A stretch of 64,000 nt of DNA, from the NCBI GenBank assembly GCA_003255025.1, contig QANY01005826.1:372001-436000 (forward strand). The letters are read 5' to 3'. This stretch comes from Datisca glomerata. Lineage: Eukaryota > Streptophyta > Magnoliopsida > Cucurbitales > Datiscaceae. A program made the position numbers and the translations under genes. The notes beneath the pieces are model-generated. The model saw nothing but the letters and a program-made list of their open reading frames with translations, had not been told where the DNA came from and searched no databases. This document shows, piece after piece, positions 24,063 through 35,369 of this stretch (its first letter is position 1; each line of letters begins with the position of its first letter).

Positions 24063-24830
24063 AGTTTAGATTGATGAATTTGGGCACAATTTTGACTCCA
24101 GGGAAAATGTGAAAATCGCATATGCAGGTCAAGGAATGAGGAGAATTTTAGTTTTTGACATATAAGGGAATATGGGTAGATCCCGTAATTAATAGACAAT
24201 GGATTGTATTAGGGTTGCATCCCTAAGTGTTAATCAGTATAGAGAAAATGTTTCTCTCTGCTCTCCCTAACGCTTGTCGCCGAAATTCACAAAGAGAGGG
24301 GAAGAGAAAATTTTCATTTTTCTCAAAATAGATATTTTGAGAGCTCACACTCAATTCCTACAAAAATTCTTGAGAGATATACTTCTGACTCAAATGAGTA
24401 ACTAAAGATCTCTGTGAATCTCAGGAACAAAAAACGCGAGATAAAGAATTTTGATATCCCGCCAAATCAGAATTTCTCCATTCACAGAAAATTTATAAAT
24501 CGTTTTTATCTTTTCTCGATACGTTTCTACGATTATGCATATTTAATGGTTTGGTTTTCTATTTAATTCGATTAAATATTTCATAAAAAATTTTGATCTT
24601 CCGCCTATAAATTTGTCATGGTTCAATTAATTTTCTCCAAAATCTAATTCGATTAACAGAAAAGGTATATATCGTTTCTATCTCTTCTCGATGTGTTTAT
24701 ACGATTATGCATATTCAGTGGTTTGGTTTTGTATTTAATTCGATTACATATTTTATGAATTTTTTTATTCCGCCCATGAATTTGTCATGGTTCAATTAAT
24801 TTTCTGTAAAATCTAAAACTAGATCCAACA

Positions 24831-26480
24831 ATTGGTATTAGAGCCTATAGTTTTTGATTATGCATATTCTGTATTTAAACATATGAATGGATGAATATGA
24901 TGATATTAACATATATTTTTGTATGGTAGATTCAAAGCATGTTTGAATGTATTTTGTGGATGGATATCGATCGATTAGCTCTAGGTGTTTTTTAGAATTG
25001 ATGTACGCTAGAATTATGGCTTAGGATTTTATGTAATTTAATTTTGAAAGAGTTTTATTGTAATTCCATGTAAATCCGTCGCAAACAACTTCCTAGTAGA
25101 AAGTTGCACGCACCTCGAGGTTGACCATCGCATCGTTCACCGCACCATCTGACGCACGCTGTCGTGCCGCTGCTTCTTGCAAAGGGCGGCGCTAGGGTTT
25201 TGGAAACCCTAGCACACCTAAGACCATGGTTGGCCTTGGGCTGGCGGGGACCTACCTAGCTTGTTAAGGGTTTGGACTAAGTAAGGGTTGTTTGGCCTAA
25301 ATCATTCGAAGGGATTTGGAATTTGATTCCAAACTCATTCTGGTCCCAAAAGTTAAATTCATTTAATTTAGTAATTTTTCAGTACTGATTAATTAATATT
25401 TCTTTTATTTCTTTTTAAAATAAATCAATTGATAATTTACTTGGTAATTATTTATCAAAGTAAAAATTATTGGAAAATGAAATTTAAATTAAATTTTGAA
25501 TTTTAAAAACGGGACTGGACCTTGGTAAAGGGTTGCAAGGAAATGGGACTTTTTGAAGGAGAATGAGAAAATTACAGACGTCATGAAGACAAGAAGATAA
25601 TTATTGTAATTTATATTTTTTATGAGTTGTAATTAGAAATGAACCATAGTGAGGTTAATTTTGAATGTATATGTTTATTATTAATCTTGCATCTACATAT
25701 AACATGCCATATAGGAATAGAGATATGTCAATATCAAATTGTCATGTAACATGTATATGCGTAATTGTAGTTTAAATTTATAATGTGTTATATTAAATAC
25801 AATCAAAAATTTATAAAAATTATAAATTATAAATTATGATTTAAATTTTATAAAAGTTTATAATTTTTGAAACTTTCTTATTCAAATTTATTAAGAGATG
25901 TTTTTGAAAAAGCAAAGAAAAAAATAATGTTTCCAAAAACAAAGTGGGAGGGTCGTTTATGTTGAAACGTTCTCAAGGTCCTCAACGCAAACTTGATTGT
26001 GTCATGATGAATGGTTTAAAGTCGTCCTAGCAGTCCTCTCTTCAATGGAAGAAACTTAGAAATCGTGCCACTTTGAATCATTGAGTTGCTTGCGAAGCTA
26101 AAGCTTATAAACGAAGTGGTGAGGCGGGACCGTCCCTAGACGGACCGCTAGTTCATAACAACATTTAAAGCCGATGCGTTGTTTGAACACTTAAACTGAA
26201 ACACATTGAAATCTCTCATAAGATCTAGTCAATGGGGTTAAGGTGACAAAAAACATTGGTGATTGGTTGAGTTAGATGCAGTGACATCTTGAGAAGCGTT
26301 GACCAAACGAGAAGAGTCTCGATGCGATAGGAGACAAGCTATCATTGTTGATCGTAACATCATGTAAGAAATATGTTTTTATCAGATTTTTAAAATATTT
26401 AAGTTTTTGCATCATGCATCATACTTTCCTAAGTGATTAAGTATTTATTTGCACCGCTTTATTTATTCTTTTCAGTAATC
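24831..26480 (+). other. Copia-1 primer-binding site and leader
   Basis: TTGGTATTAGAGC at 24832 directly after the LTR is complementary to the 3' end of initiator tRNA-Met with one change from the usual TGGTATCAGAGC, so it is the minus-strand priming site. The following 1.6 kb is non-coding leader up to the gag ATG. Around 25080-25260 it is locally GC-rich with GGCGCTAGGGTTTTGGAAACCC, a short near-palindromic stretch. Confidence 0.65.
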
Positions 26481-29400
26481 ATGTTTTTATCCCCACTCTC
26501 AATAATCTTGAATGTAAACAAACTCACTGGTGAAAATTATGTTAATTGGAAACGTAACCTTGACATCGTACTGAAGGTAGAAAATTACAAGTTCGTGGTC
26601 ACCACCCCTTATCCACTCGAGCCAATTGTTGAATCTACTCAAGAGGAAAATGATGTCTATGCTTCTTGGCTATATTCTGATGAGATTGCCAGATGTTACT
26701 TCTAAGCGTCTGTTAGCAGTGTGTTGCAACAAATACATCTAAACATGGAGGCCGCTGATATGATGTTGAACATCACCGAAATGTTCAAGGATCAGGTCAT
26801 CAAGCCAAACAAGTCGATGTGTGAAACTTTATGAACTGTCGGATGAAACTTGGAACTCCTGTCAGAGACCATATGATGTTGATCATTAGTTATTTAAATG
26901 AGATAAAAATCATGGGAGCTGAGGTAAATGGAGAGACCCAAGTTGATATGATCCTTGAGATCTTTTCATATACTTTTGAGAATTTCAAACCTGATTATTC
27001 GATGAATAAATTGAGGTACTCTCTTTCGAAACTCATGAAAGAGTTGCAAGCTGCTGAGACACTATTTTAAAAGGGCAAGCGGAAGAATGGAGAGGCAAAC
27101 TTTGTTAAAAGTAAGCCTTCCACCTTTGGCGCAAAAAAATACAAGAGAGGTCAAAAGAAAGCTAACTCAAAAGCTGTGAAAGGCAAGGGCCCTGTGAAGA
27201 CGGACAAGTTGAAAGAAAAGGTTCATCATTGCACAGTCGTTGGTCATTGGAAATCCAATTGTCCGAATTATCTCAAAGAGATTAAATCCAAAGGTACATT
27301 ACTTGTAATCGAAGCCTGTTATGTGGATGACTCTACTTTTTTGTGGATTTTTGACTCTGCAACCACTAATCATGTTTGTTGTTCCTTGTAGGGGTTTAGG
27401 GAATGCAGAAGGCTTAATGAGGGCGAGTTTAGCTTCCGTTGGAGGAATGAAACACTAGTATCGACAGTATCTGTTGAAATTATTAAATTTTTTTGAGAAG
27501 TTATTTGGTTTTGTACAATATACATAATGTCTCATATTTTTGGGAAAACCCTTATTTGGTAGGTCGTTTAATTGAACAAGGATTTTCTTTAAATTTTATT
27601 ATAATGATATTGATATTTTTAAAAATGATTGCTTGATTACTACTTCACGCATGATAAACAACCTTCTCTATGTAAAACCAAAAGTTCCAATGATACATGA
27701 CACTGAGGTAAATATTAATTTACAAAGAGATAGTAAAAGGTTGAGGTCTTACTCAATCGATCTAACATACTTATGGCACTTGCGTCTTGATCATATTAAC
27801 ATAGATAAGATTAAAAGACTTGTAAAGGATGGTCCATTACAAACCTTAAGTGTGGGATCACTACCCATATGTGAATCATGTATAGAAGGTAAAATGACCA
27901 AAAGACCCTTTTCACCGAAGGGTGAAAGAGTCACTTAATGCCTCGAACTTGTATATAGTGATGTATGTGGGCCATTGAATCTCCAAGCAAAAGGAGGTTA
28001 TGCGTATTTTGTAACCTTCACATGTGATTACTCACGTTTTGGACATGTTTATCTAATGAGCCTAAGGTCTAAAACCTTTAAAAAGTTCAAAGAATACAAG
28101 GCTATGGTTGAGAAACAATTAGAGAAATAAATCAAAACACTACGATCCGATCGTGGTGGAGAGTACTTGCTAGGAGAGTTCGAAGACCATTTTAAAGAAG
28201 AAGGTATTCTTTCTCAGCATACATCACCTGACACTCTAGAACAGAATGGTGTGTAAGAGAGAAGAAATCAAACTATGATAGATATGGTTAGATCCATGAG
28301 ATGCTACTCATCCCTCTTAAATTCGCTCTGAGGATATGCTTAGAAATAGGGGCATATATTCTGAACCAAGTTCCGTCAAAGATGGTGCCTAGAACACCAT
28401 ATGAAAGATGGAGTGGACGAAAGTCATCCGTAAACCACCTTAGAATATGGGGATGCCGGTACATGTGTTGAGAACGAAAATGGGAAAGTTGGTCAGTCGA
28501 TCAGAATTATGCATATTTGTAGGATATCCCATGGGAACGAAGGGATATGTCTTTTATAGTCCGGCCGACAAGAAAATATTCATGAGCATGAATATGCGGT
28601 TTCTTGAAGAGGACTACATAAGAAGTGTGAAGCCGAGAAGCACACTTGTACTAGAGGAATTATTGAGTGAGAGAACACCGACTCCCCAATCTGGACCCAT
28701 TACCAAATCAATAAAGGGAGAACCACAGATGGAGCCTCGACGTAGTGGGAGGGTAATAAGACAACTTGATGGAGCCTCGACGTAGTGGGAGGGTAAAAGG
28801 GTCATAAGACAACCTGATAGGTACATGTCTTATAGAGATTCCCTGAAGTTTGTCTCAGATAAGGATCATATTAAACCTGTTTCCTACTCGCAGGCCATCG
28901 CTGGTCCTGAAGCGAACCTATGGCAATAAGTCATGAACGTCGAGATACAATCGATGTACTCGAACAGAGTCTGGAAGCTTGTAGATCCTCTTGAAGGGGT
29001 AAAACCTATAGGGTGTAAATGGATTTATAAGAAGAAGAGAAGTCAGGATGGGAATCTGGAGACATTCAAAGCCAGGCTTGTAACTAAGGGTTACACCTAA
29101 AAGGAAGGCATAGACTATGAAGATACTTTTTCGCTGATGGCAATGCTTAAATCCATCTGGATCCACATGATCATTGTTGCTACCATCGATTATGAAATCT
29201 GACAGATAGGCGTCAAGACTTCTTTTCTGAATGGTAATCTTGAAGAACGCATTTATATGGCTCAACCAGATGGGTTCATGGAGAAAGGTCAAAAGGGTCA
29301 GGCTTGTGAACTGCTGAAGTCTATTTATGGACTCAAGCAAGCATCTCGATCGTGGAATATCAGATTCGACGAAACTATCAAGAACTTCAGTTTTGAGCAG

Positions 29401-30418
29401 TTAGTGGACGAACCCTTTGTATAGTTGATACACGAAGGGAATGTGGTTTTTTTTATTTTGTACATGGATGATATTCTACTCATTGGAAAGAGGAAAATTG
29501 TATGATGTCATGATTTGGCTTGAAAAATAATTTGACATGAAGGATCTTGGAGAATCTACTTTTATCTTAGGTATTCAGATCTTTTGGGATCCAAAGAACA
29601 TATAGTTGACACTTTCTTAAGCATCTTATATTGATAAGGTAATGGATTATTTTTTTATGTGATACTCTAAGAAGGGATATCTTCCCTTTAGATATGGAGT
29701 CAGCCTCTCCAAGGAGCAGTTTTCCAATGCTTCTCAAGAAGAGAAAGACATGAAAAAGATTCTCTATGCCTCAGCCATAAGAAGTTTCATGTATGCAATG
29801 CTTTGAATTAGACCAGATATTTTCTACGTTGTGGGCATAGTAAGTCATTTCTAATCTAACCATAGACTCAAGCATTGGAATGTTGTCAGGGATATCCTCA
29901 AGCATCTTAGGAGCACGAGAAATTACATGCTTGTGTATTCAGGTTCTGACCTGAATATGACGGGTATCGACTTTGATTTCCAAACGGACAAGGATTTCAA
30001 GAGGTCCACTTCAGGATCGTTGTTCATCCTGAATGGTGGAGCAGTGATATGGAGAAGTATCAAGCAATCTTGTATTACTTATTCTACTACGGAAGTTGAG
30101 TATGTGGTAGTTTGTAAAGCTGCAAAGGAGGTTGCCTGGCTTAGAAAATTCCTAAAGACTTTGAAAGTAGTTCCAAAAGCTTACAAACCCATGATACTTT
30201 ATTGTGACAACAGTGACACTATAGAAAACTCGAAGGAACCAAGGAGACACAAAAGTTTTTAACACATAGAACAGAAGTATCACCTCATCAGAGAGATAGT
30301 TCAGCGAGGAGATGTTGAAGTGACACATATATCGATGGTTAACAACTTGGCATATCCATTCATTAAGACTTTAAGCAGTAAAGTATTTTATGGTCATCCA
30401 AAAAGTATGGGGATGTGA
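26481..30418 (+). pseudogene. Copia-1 gag-pol polyprotein remnant
   Basis: Domains appear in copia order but across many stops and frameshifts. Gag begins at 26481 (VNKLTGENYVNWKRNLDIVL). A zinc knuckle near 27225 reads HHCTVVGHWKSNC, so its first Cys is lost. The protease site near 27348 reads FDSATTNH, with the DSG motif changed. GAG-pre-integrase and integrase follow at 27760-28260 (LWHLRLDHI, LRSDRGGEY). Reverse transcriptase lies at 28990-29540 with an ILYMDDILLIG box near 29457. RNase H lies at 29927-30262 (STTEVEYVVVCKAAKEVAWL and DNSDT). The element could have been moved only by proteins supplied in trans. Long LTRs and domain order point to the Tork/Angela-like side of copia, which is a tentative placement. 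Confidence 0.85.
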
Positions 30419-30453
30419 GATTGTACACGCCTACTTTAGTCCAAGTGGGAGTT

Positions 30454-32308
30454 TGTTAGAATTACGTCCACAAAGTAAGGTATAATAACTATTTATGAGT
30501 AAACAGTTTTTTATGAGACATTTATGTATTACTAAATTTTATGAATAAATGAAACTTTTTTTTCATTAAAGTGTGTTTATAATTTACTTAAGTCCTGAAA
30601 CTATTATCAATGAAAGAATAGTAAAGACCGAGTGGTCTTCCAGACAAACTCTTTTGAGATAGTTTAGAATATTATTCACAGTCTTAGGATCGACTCAACA
30701 ATCAAATCCAATTATGACTGTTAGATTGAACCAAATGATACCGGTCTCGGGGCATGGGAGTGAATACTCTAACGGTTGACCTAGACATATTATGGAACAT
30801 GTTGAATAGACCAGTAATCAATTAGTTCAGAGCAAAGTCATTTATCTAACTCTAAATCCAATTGTTACACCTTAAAGATTTTTTTCGTAATTACCTTAAT
30901 CCTGAGGTGAATACGAAACTTGACCTAGTTACTCTCAATCTTTGATTCGCCAAAGGAGTGAGTTTGAATTGGCGAACAATACATCGGCTATCAAGACCGT
31001 GATTCAACTATGTTGGAATTGCATGATTCGCATATATGAAATTCATGGTAAGATTACAACAGCAACAATACCACCTTATACTTTATTGATGAGTGTATGA
31101 ATAAATAAAAAAGAGCTCAGTACTAGATGGCATGAGTCATTAAATAAGATATGGTGAACTATAAAAGACACTTCGGATATGTTTTTTTATTCACAGTCAA
31201 TAAAAGAGTTTAGGAATAATTAGAGGGGTAAAACAGTATTCTTACATCCCACTCTTATTACTGATATTCATGAAATGTGATATCGTAAGATATTCTGTAG
31301 ACCGTGAAATACGAGTGTTTATTTGCACCGACAGAAAATGTAGTGCGCATGAATCGAGTTCATTTGGCGTCGGACATTTAGTGGAGTCGTATGATGTCGG
31401 GATTAAATAAATCGAGAATTTATGGAGATAAATTAGCAGGGGTATTTGAATCACATAACTTTATTCATGTGAGTCCATTCGATCTCAAAAATAGTTCATA
31501 AGGACATGAATGAGAAACGTGTTTTGGATCAAGGCACACTTCATGAGCTCAATTAATATTCAAATTAATTACTATTTTAGTGAATGCCGAAATTAATATT
31601 CAAATTAATTATTTTATTATTCTCTAATTATTGGATAATTAGTAAATAAAAAAATTAATTAATGATTTAATTGTGATCAATTTAATTCATCAATTTAGAC
31701 TGATAAATTTGGACTCAATTTTTGCTCTAAGAAATATGTGAAAATTGCATATGTAAGTCAAGGAGAGAGAGAGGAGAATTTCAGTTTTTGACATATAAGG
31801 GTATATGAATAAATTTTGTAATTAATATATAAGAGATTGCATTAGGGTTGCATCCCTAAATATTAATCAGTACAGAGAAAAGGTTTCTCTCTACTCTCCA
31901 TACTTCTTGCCTCCGAAATTCACAAAGAGAAGGAAAAGAAAAATTTTGTTTTTCTCAATATAGTTGTTTTGAGAGCCCACACGCAATTCCTACACAAATC
32001 CTTGAAATGTATATTTCTGACTCTAACGAGTGGTTGTCGGTGCAATAATCAATTAAAAACTCTACGAATCTCAAAAATGAAGAACGCGAAATAGAGAGTT
32101 GGATACCGCCAAATTAGAATTTCTTCATTAACAGAAAAAGTATAAAACATTTATATCTCTTCTCATTACATTTATACGATTATGCATATTCAATGGTTTG
32201 GTTTTGTATTTAATTCGATTAAATGTTTTATGAAAATTTTTTATATTTCGTCCATGAATTTGTCATGGTTCAATTAATATTCTGCAAAATCTAAAACTAG
32301 ATCCAACA
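30454..32308 (+). repeat. Copia-1 3' LTR
   Basis: A full-length LTR of 1855 bases, TG at the start and CA at the end, preceded by the purine tract CCAAGTGGGAG. It matches LTR pieces A and B by eye over their whole lengths and has neither the internal junction nor the 170-bp duplication of the 5' side, so it best represents the LTR at insertion. Confidence 0.85.
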
Positions 32309-33253
32309 CACAACTCCCTTACAGAGGAGGATTTAATCAAATGAAAATTAGAGAAATGAGCCATTTTTTTACTGTTTTAGGAAATGACCAAAAAAATGTA
32401 ATTGCACAAATGGCTGATTTTTTTATCCCCTTTCTCTCTCTCATTTTCCCTATCTTTCTCTCTGCTTCTCCCTTTGTCTCTCTCTCTCTCGTTCTCTCTT
32501 TGGTTCTCTCTCTCGCTCTCTCTCTCTCTGCCATCACCGGCGGTGGAAAACGTCAAATGAATTTTAGAGTTTCAATTTGGTAGAATGAATTTTGATGAAT
32601 TCAAAACTTAGGGAGATTGTTAATGGCGGGTTTGGGTGTGAAATTTGACTAATAAGAAGATTGTTATGATTATCTTATTTTATTTCAAAAATATTGAAAC
32701 TCCAAAATGGAGAATCGAGGAATCCAGCAAGAGAGATGAAGAATAAGGAGGGGACAAGCTTGAGTGTGGGAAGAGGTATGGTACCAGATGATATATAAAA
32801 ATATACTACATATATATTACGATATACTTATGGTATATAAAAATATACTACATATGTAATATTATATACTAATAGTATATTAAAATATACAACAATATAT
32901 TAATGATATATTAAAATATATTATAGTATATAAATATATACTCATGGTATATTTTTATATAGTATAGTACACTTGTACATAAAATTTCTAGTTTTATAAA
33001 AAAGATTACAGTTATAAAAAAAACAGCCATTTTTACAAATATAATTTTTTTCGGTCATTCTCTTACTTATTTTTCAAAAATGACTTATTTCCCTAAATGA
33101 ACCTTTATTCAATCACATAATTTTAGCTCCTAGAATATGACGCGCTTGAGGCTTTCTATTTAATTGTATAAAAAAGTTTAATTCAGGAATTTTTTTTATT
33201 GAGCTAGGTCATTTGGGGATAAACCGATCATTTATGATGAAGAGAGTAATTTA

Positions 33254-33655
33254 TGTTTGTTTGGAAAACTCTTTTATAAAAAAACTCTTCTTAAAAATAA
33301 AATTCGTTTGGCAACTCTGAAGTTTTTTGTTTCTCAAAACTAACTTTTTGCTTTCCTTTTTCAGTTTTTCATTTCTCCAGATTTCAAAACTCACTTTTCT
33401 TCTTCTTCTTTTCAATTGTCTCTTATCTTCTTCATTCATTTTCCAGATTTAGGGCTTGTTTGGAAACTTATTTTATAAAAAATTTCTTTTTTTTAAATAA
33501 AATTCATTTGGCAACTCTGAAGTTTTTTATTTCTCAAAACTCGCTTTTTACTTTCCCTTTTTTCCCCTTTTTCATTTCTCCAGATTTTCAAAACTCACTT
33601 TTTTTTCTTTTCAATTTTCTCTTATCTTCTTCGTTCCATTTCCAGATTTATTTTT
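33254..33655 (+). repeat. Tandem duplication, two units of about 200 bp
   Basis: Unit 1 begins GTTTGTTTGGAAAACTC and unit 2 begins GCTTGTTTGGAAACTT. Both continue through ATAAAATTC.TTTGGCAACTC and end near TTTTCCAGATTTA or TTTCCAGATTTA. The opening GTTTGTTTGGAAA resembles ends of plant MITEs, so this may be a duplicated transposon fragment. Confidence 0.7.
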
Positions 33656-34740
33656 TCAGTTTTCCTTACATCTATTTTCTTAACTTCTATCTTTCATTTT
33701 AGTTTTTTTTTTCACTTTTTTCTGTTATATTTTTCTTCTCTCAACTCAACCAAATACACACTTCTTTTGAGGAAGAGAATCCAGTGTTGAAATCGGCTAT
33801 GTTTTGTTACTGATGTTGAAGGACTATAGATTGAAGTGAAGGAGACAATCGAAATGATCGTTGATGCGTATTTGTTGCCAGCGAACGGCCTGAATCCTAC
33901 TTGTTAGCGTTTGTGATGTAAATTTTTGATGTGGTAGAGAAGTTCTCTAGATTTGGGATAAATTATTGCTGAAATTTTGAGGTTTTATTTATTGGTAATT
34001 TTCTTCTTTGATTGGTGTTCTTATTTGATTCAAGGGTTTCCTTTTTTATATGAATTTGGTTGATTTGATCGAAGGAGTTGGGGTAAAATTGGGTGTTTTC
34101 GATGTTGGATTGTTGAGTTTTTTGAGCTTGGCTGTTTTGATCCTTCTCCTCCCTCTGATGACGATGACATTGATGAAGACAACGATGAGGATATCGGCTC
34201 CAATGAAGATAGCAGGAAACCTTGCGTCAGAAAAAATGTTTTATCTGTTTATTTTCATTTGTTTTTCTGGCTTATTATAATTCAGTTACAACACTATAAA
34301 GAAGTTATGATTTGACATTTACACAACATATTTATTTAAAAAATTATAAAACAATTCTCTATAACTATCATTTTTAATAAAAACACTCCCAGGCAGATTC
34401 ATAGCCTTAAGCCATAGCTTCTGCCTATCAGTATTGTGGCAATCTCTTCATCAATCATCCTAGCTTAACTCAACAACCATCCTTCGAATAATTCTCCACC
34501 GAATTATTCTCTCTAAAAAGAACAGAAAAAGTTACATCCTTCGAGAATTTAATACTAACAAACCATCATATTAGTCTATTTAACAAGAAAATTTTGTGGT
34601 ATTATGATTTTAAACAAAGTGGCCGACCTGGATATGGAATTGGTATTGGTTAGGATTTATTTTAAGTTTTGGTGGGTTAAGATTAATTAAATGGATCAGT
34701 GGCCTTGAAAATGATTATGGAGTTGGTGACCAATTTTAAC

Positions 34741-34747
34741 TATATAA
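34741..34747 (+). promoter_or_regulatory. TATA box of dirigent gene 2
   Basis: TATATAA lies 53 bases before the ATG at 34794, almost the same spacing as at dirigent gene 1. Confidence 0.55.
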
Positions 34748-34793
34748 AGCTCTCCCTTGGCACCATTTTTTGCTGTGAGCTTTGGTTTTGGAA

Positions 34794-35369
34794 ATGACTA
34801 AGCTAATTCTCCCTCTAGTCGTCTTCTTCCTAGCAATTTCAATGTCACTGGTGAACAATATCTCAGCTGAAGGGCCTCATGAAATTGATGAATGGCTCCA
34901 AAATCTTCATGCTGCCAAAGAGAAGGTCACCCGTCTACACTTCTACTTTCATGACACGTTGTCGGGTAAGAACCCGACTTCCATTCGGATTGCCCAAGCT
35001 CCAATAACAAACAAATCGCCCACCTTTTTTGGTCTAGTTAACATGATAGATGACCGGCTTACAGAAGGGCCAGAACCCACTTCGAAGCTTGTGGGTCGGG
35101 CTCAGGGGACTTATGGGTCAGCCGACCTAGAAGAGCTGGGTTTGCTAATGACCTTCAACTTCGTATTCAGTGCTGGGGAGTACAATGGTAGCACCCTTAG
35201 TGTTTTGGGTCGGAATCCGGTGTTCCATTCACAGCGTGAGATGCCGGTCGCCGGCGGAACTGGTGTTTTCCGGCTAGCAAGGGGAGTTGTTACGGCAAAT
35301 ACCTTTTCTTTTAATCCTACAACGGGTGATGCTATAGTGGAGTATAATGTCATAGCTATACATTATTGA
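34794..35369 (+). CDS. Dirigent protein 2 (secreted)
   Basis: A single-exon gene of 191 residues. I chose the ATG at 34794; the upstream in-frame codons are not ATG. Residues 1-26 are a signal peptide ending near NISA. The family blocks are all present: LHFYFHDTLSGKNP, FFGLVNMIDDRLTEGP, SKLVGRAQGTYGS, LSVLGRN, REMPVAGGTGVFRLARGV and a C-terminal GDAIVEYNVIAIHY. Role and location are as for dirigent gene 1, of which it is a paralog; the N-terminal segment before the first beta strand and much of the middle differ. Potential N-glycosylation sites include NKS and NGS, and the C-terminal NVT of gene 1 has become NVI. No break is seen. Confidence 0.93.
   Translation: MTKLILPLVVFFLAISMSLVNNISAEGPHEIDEWLQNLHAAKEKVTRLHFYFHDTLSGKNPTSIRIAQAPITNKSPTFFGLVNMIDDRLTEGPEPTSKLVGRAQGTYGSADLEELGLLMTFNFVFSAGEYNGSTLSVLGRNPVFHSQREMPVAGGTGVFRLARGVVTANTFSFNPTTGDAIVEYNVIAIHY

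Larger units (their letters stand above)
18061..24830 (+). repeat. Copia-1 5' LTR, piece B (lacks its first ~205 bases; interrupted by MULE)
   Basis: LTR sequence is 18061-18993 plus 24063-24830. It starts at the TTCAGAATGTTATTC point, about 205 bases into a full LTR, and runs to the true LTR end GATCCAACA, directly followed by the primer-binding site. The MULE sits at the AT-rich part near LTR position 1180. The right half contains a tandem duplication of about 170 bp (24484-24655 and 24656-24818) that the 3' LTR does not have. Confidence 0.8.
16589..32308 (+). mobile_element. Copia-1: dead Ty1/copia element with compound 5' LTR and nested MULE
   Basis: The element begins TGTTAGAATTATGTCC at 16589 and ends GATCCAACA at 32308. 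It is flanked by TACAA (16584-16588) and CACAA (32309-32313), a five-base target duplication with one change. The order is LTR piece A (16589-18060), LTR piece B (18061-24830, interrupted by a MULE), primer-binding site TTGGTATTAGAGC at 24832, a 1.65 kb leader, a gag-pol remnant (26481-30418), a purine tract AAGTGGGAG, and the 3' LTR (30454-32308, 1855 bp). Domain order gag, protease, integrase, RT, RNase H is that of copia. Its insertion split the dirigent pair. Confidence 0.85.
32309..34793. other. Intergenic region upstream of dirigent gene 2
   Basis: This holds a CT-rich low-complexity run (32420-32530), an AT-rich set of degenerate repeats built on TATACTA/TAGTATA (32790-32970), and a tandem duplication of about 200 bp (33254-33453 and 33454-33655; both units contain GGCAACTCTGAAGTTTTTT and TTCATTTCTCCAGATTT). 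No gene is supported; the frame at 34050-34280 has only a generic hydrophobic composition. Confidence 0.55.

Noticed and set aside
24831..26480. Possible host gene exon in the GC-richer part of the Copia-1 leader (25080-25260)
   Set aside because: No open frame of useful length or recognisable motif; it lies where a copia leader is expected.
34050..34280. 76-codon hydrophobic frame upstream of dirigent gene 2
   Set aside because: Composition explained by T-rich DNA; no motif and no promoter or splice support.
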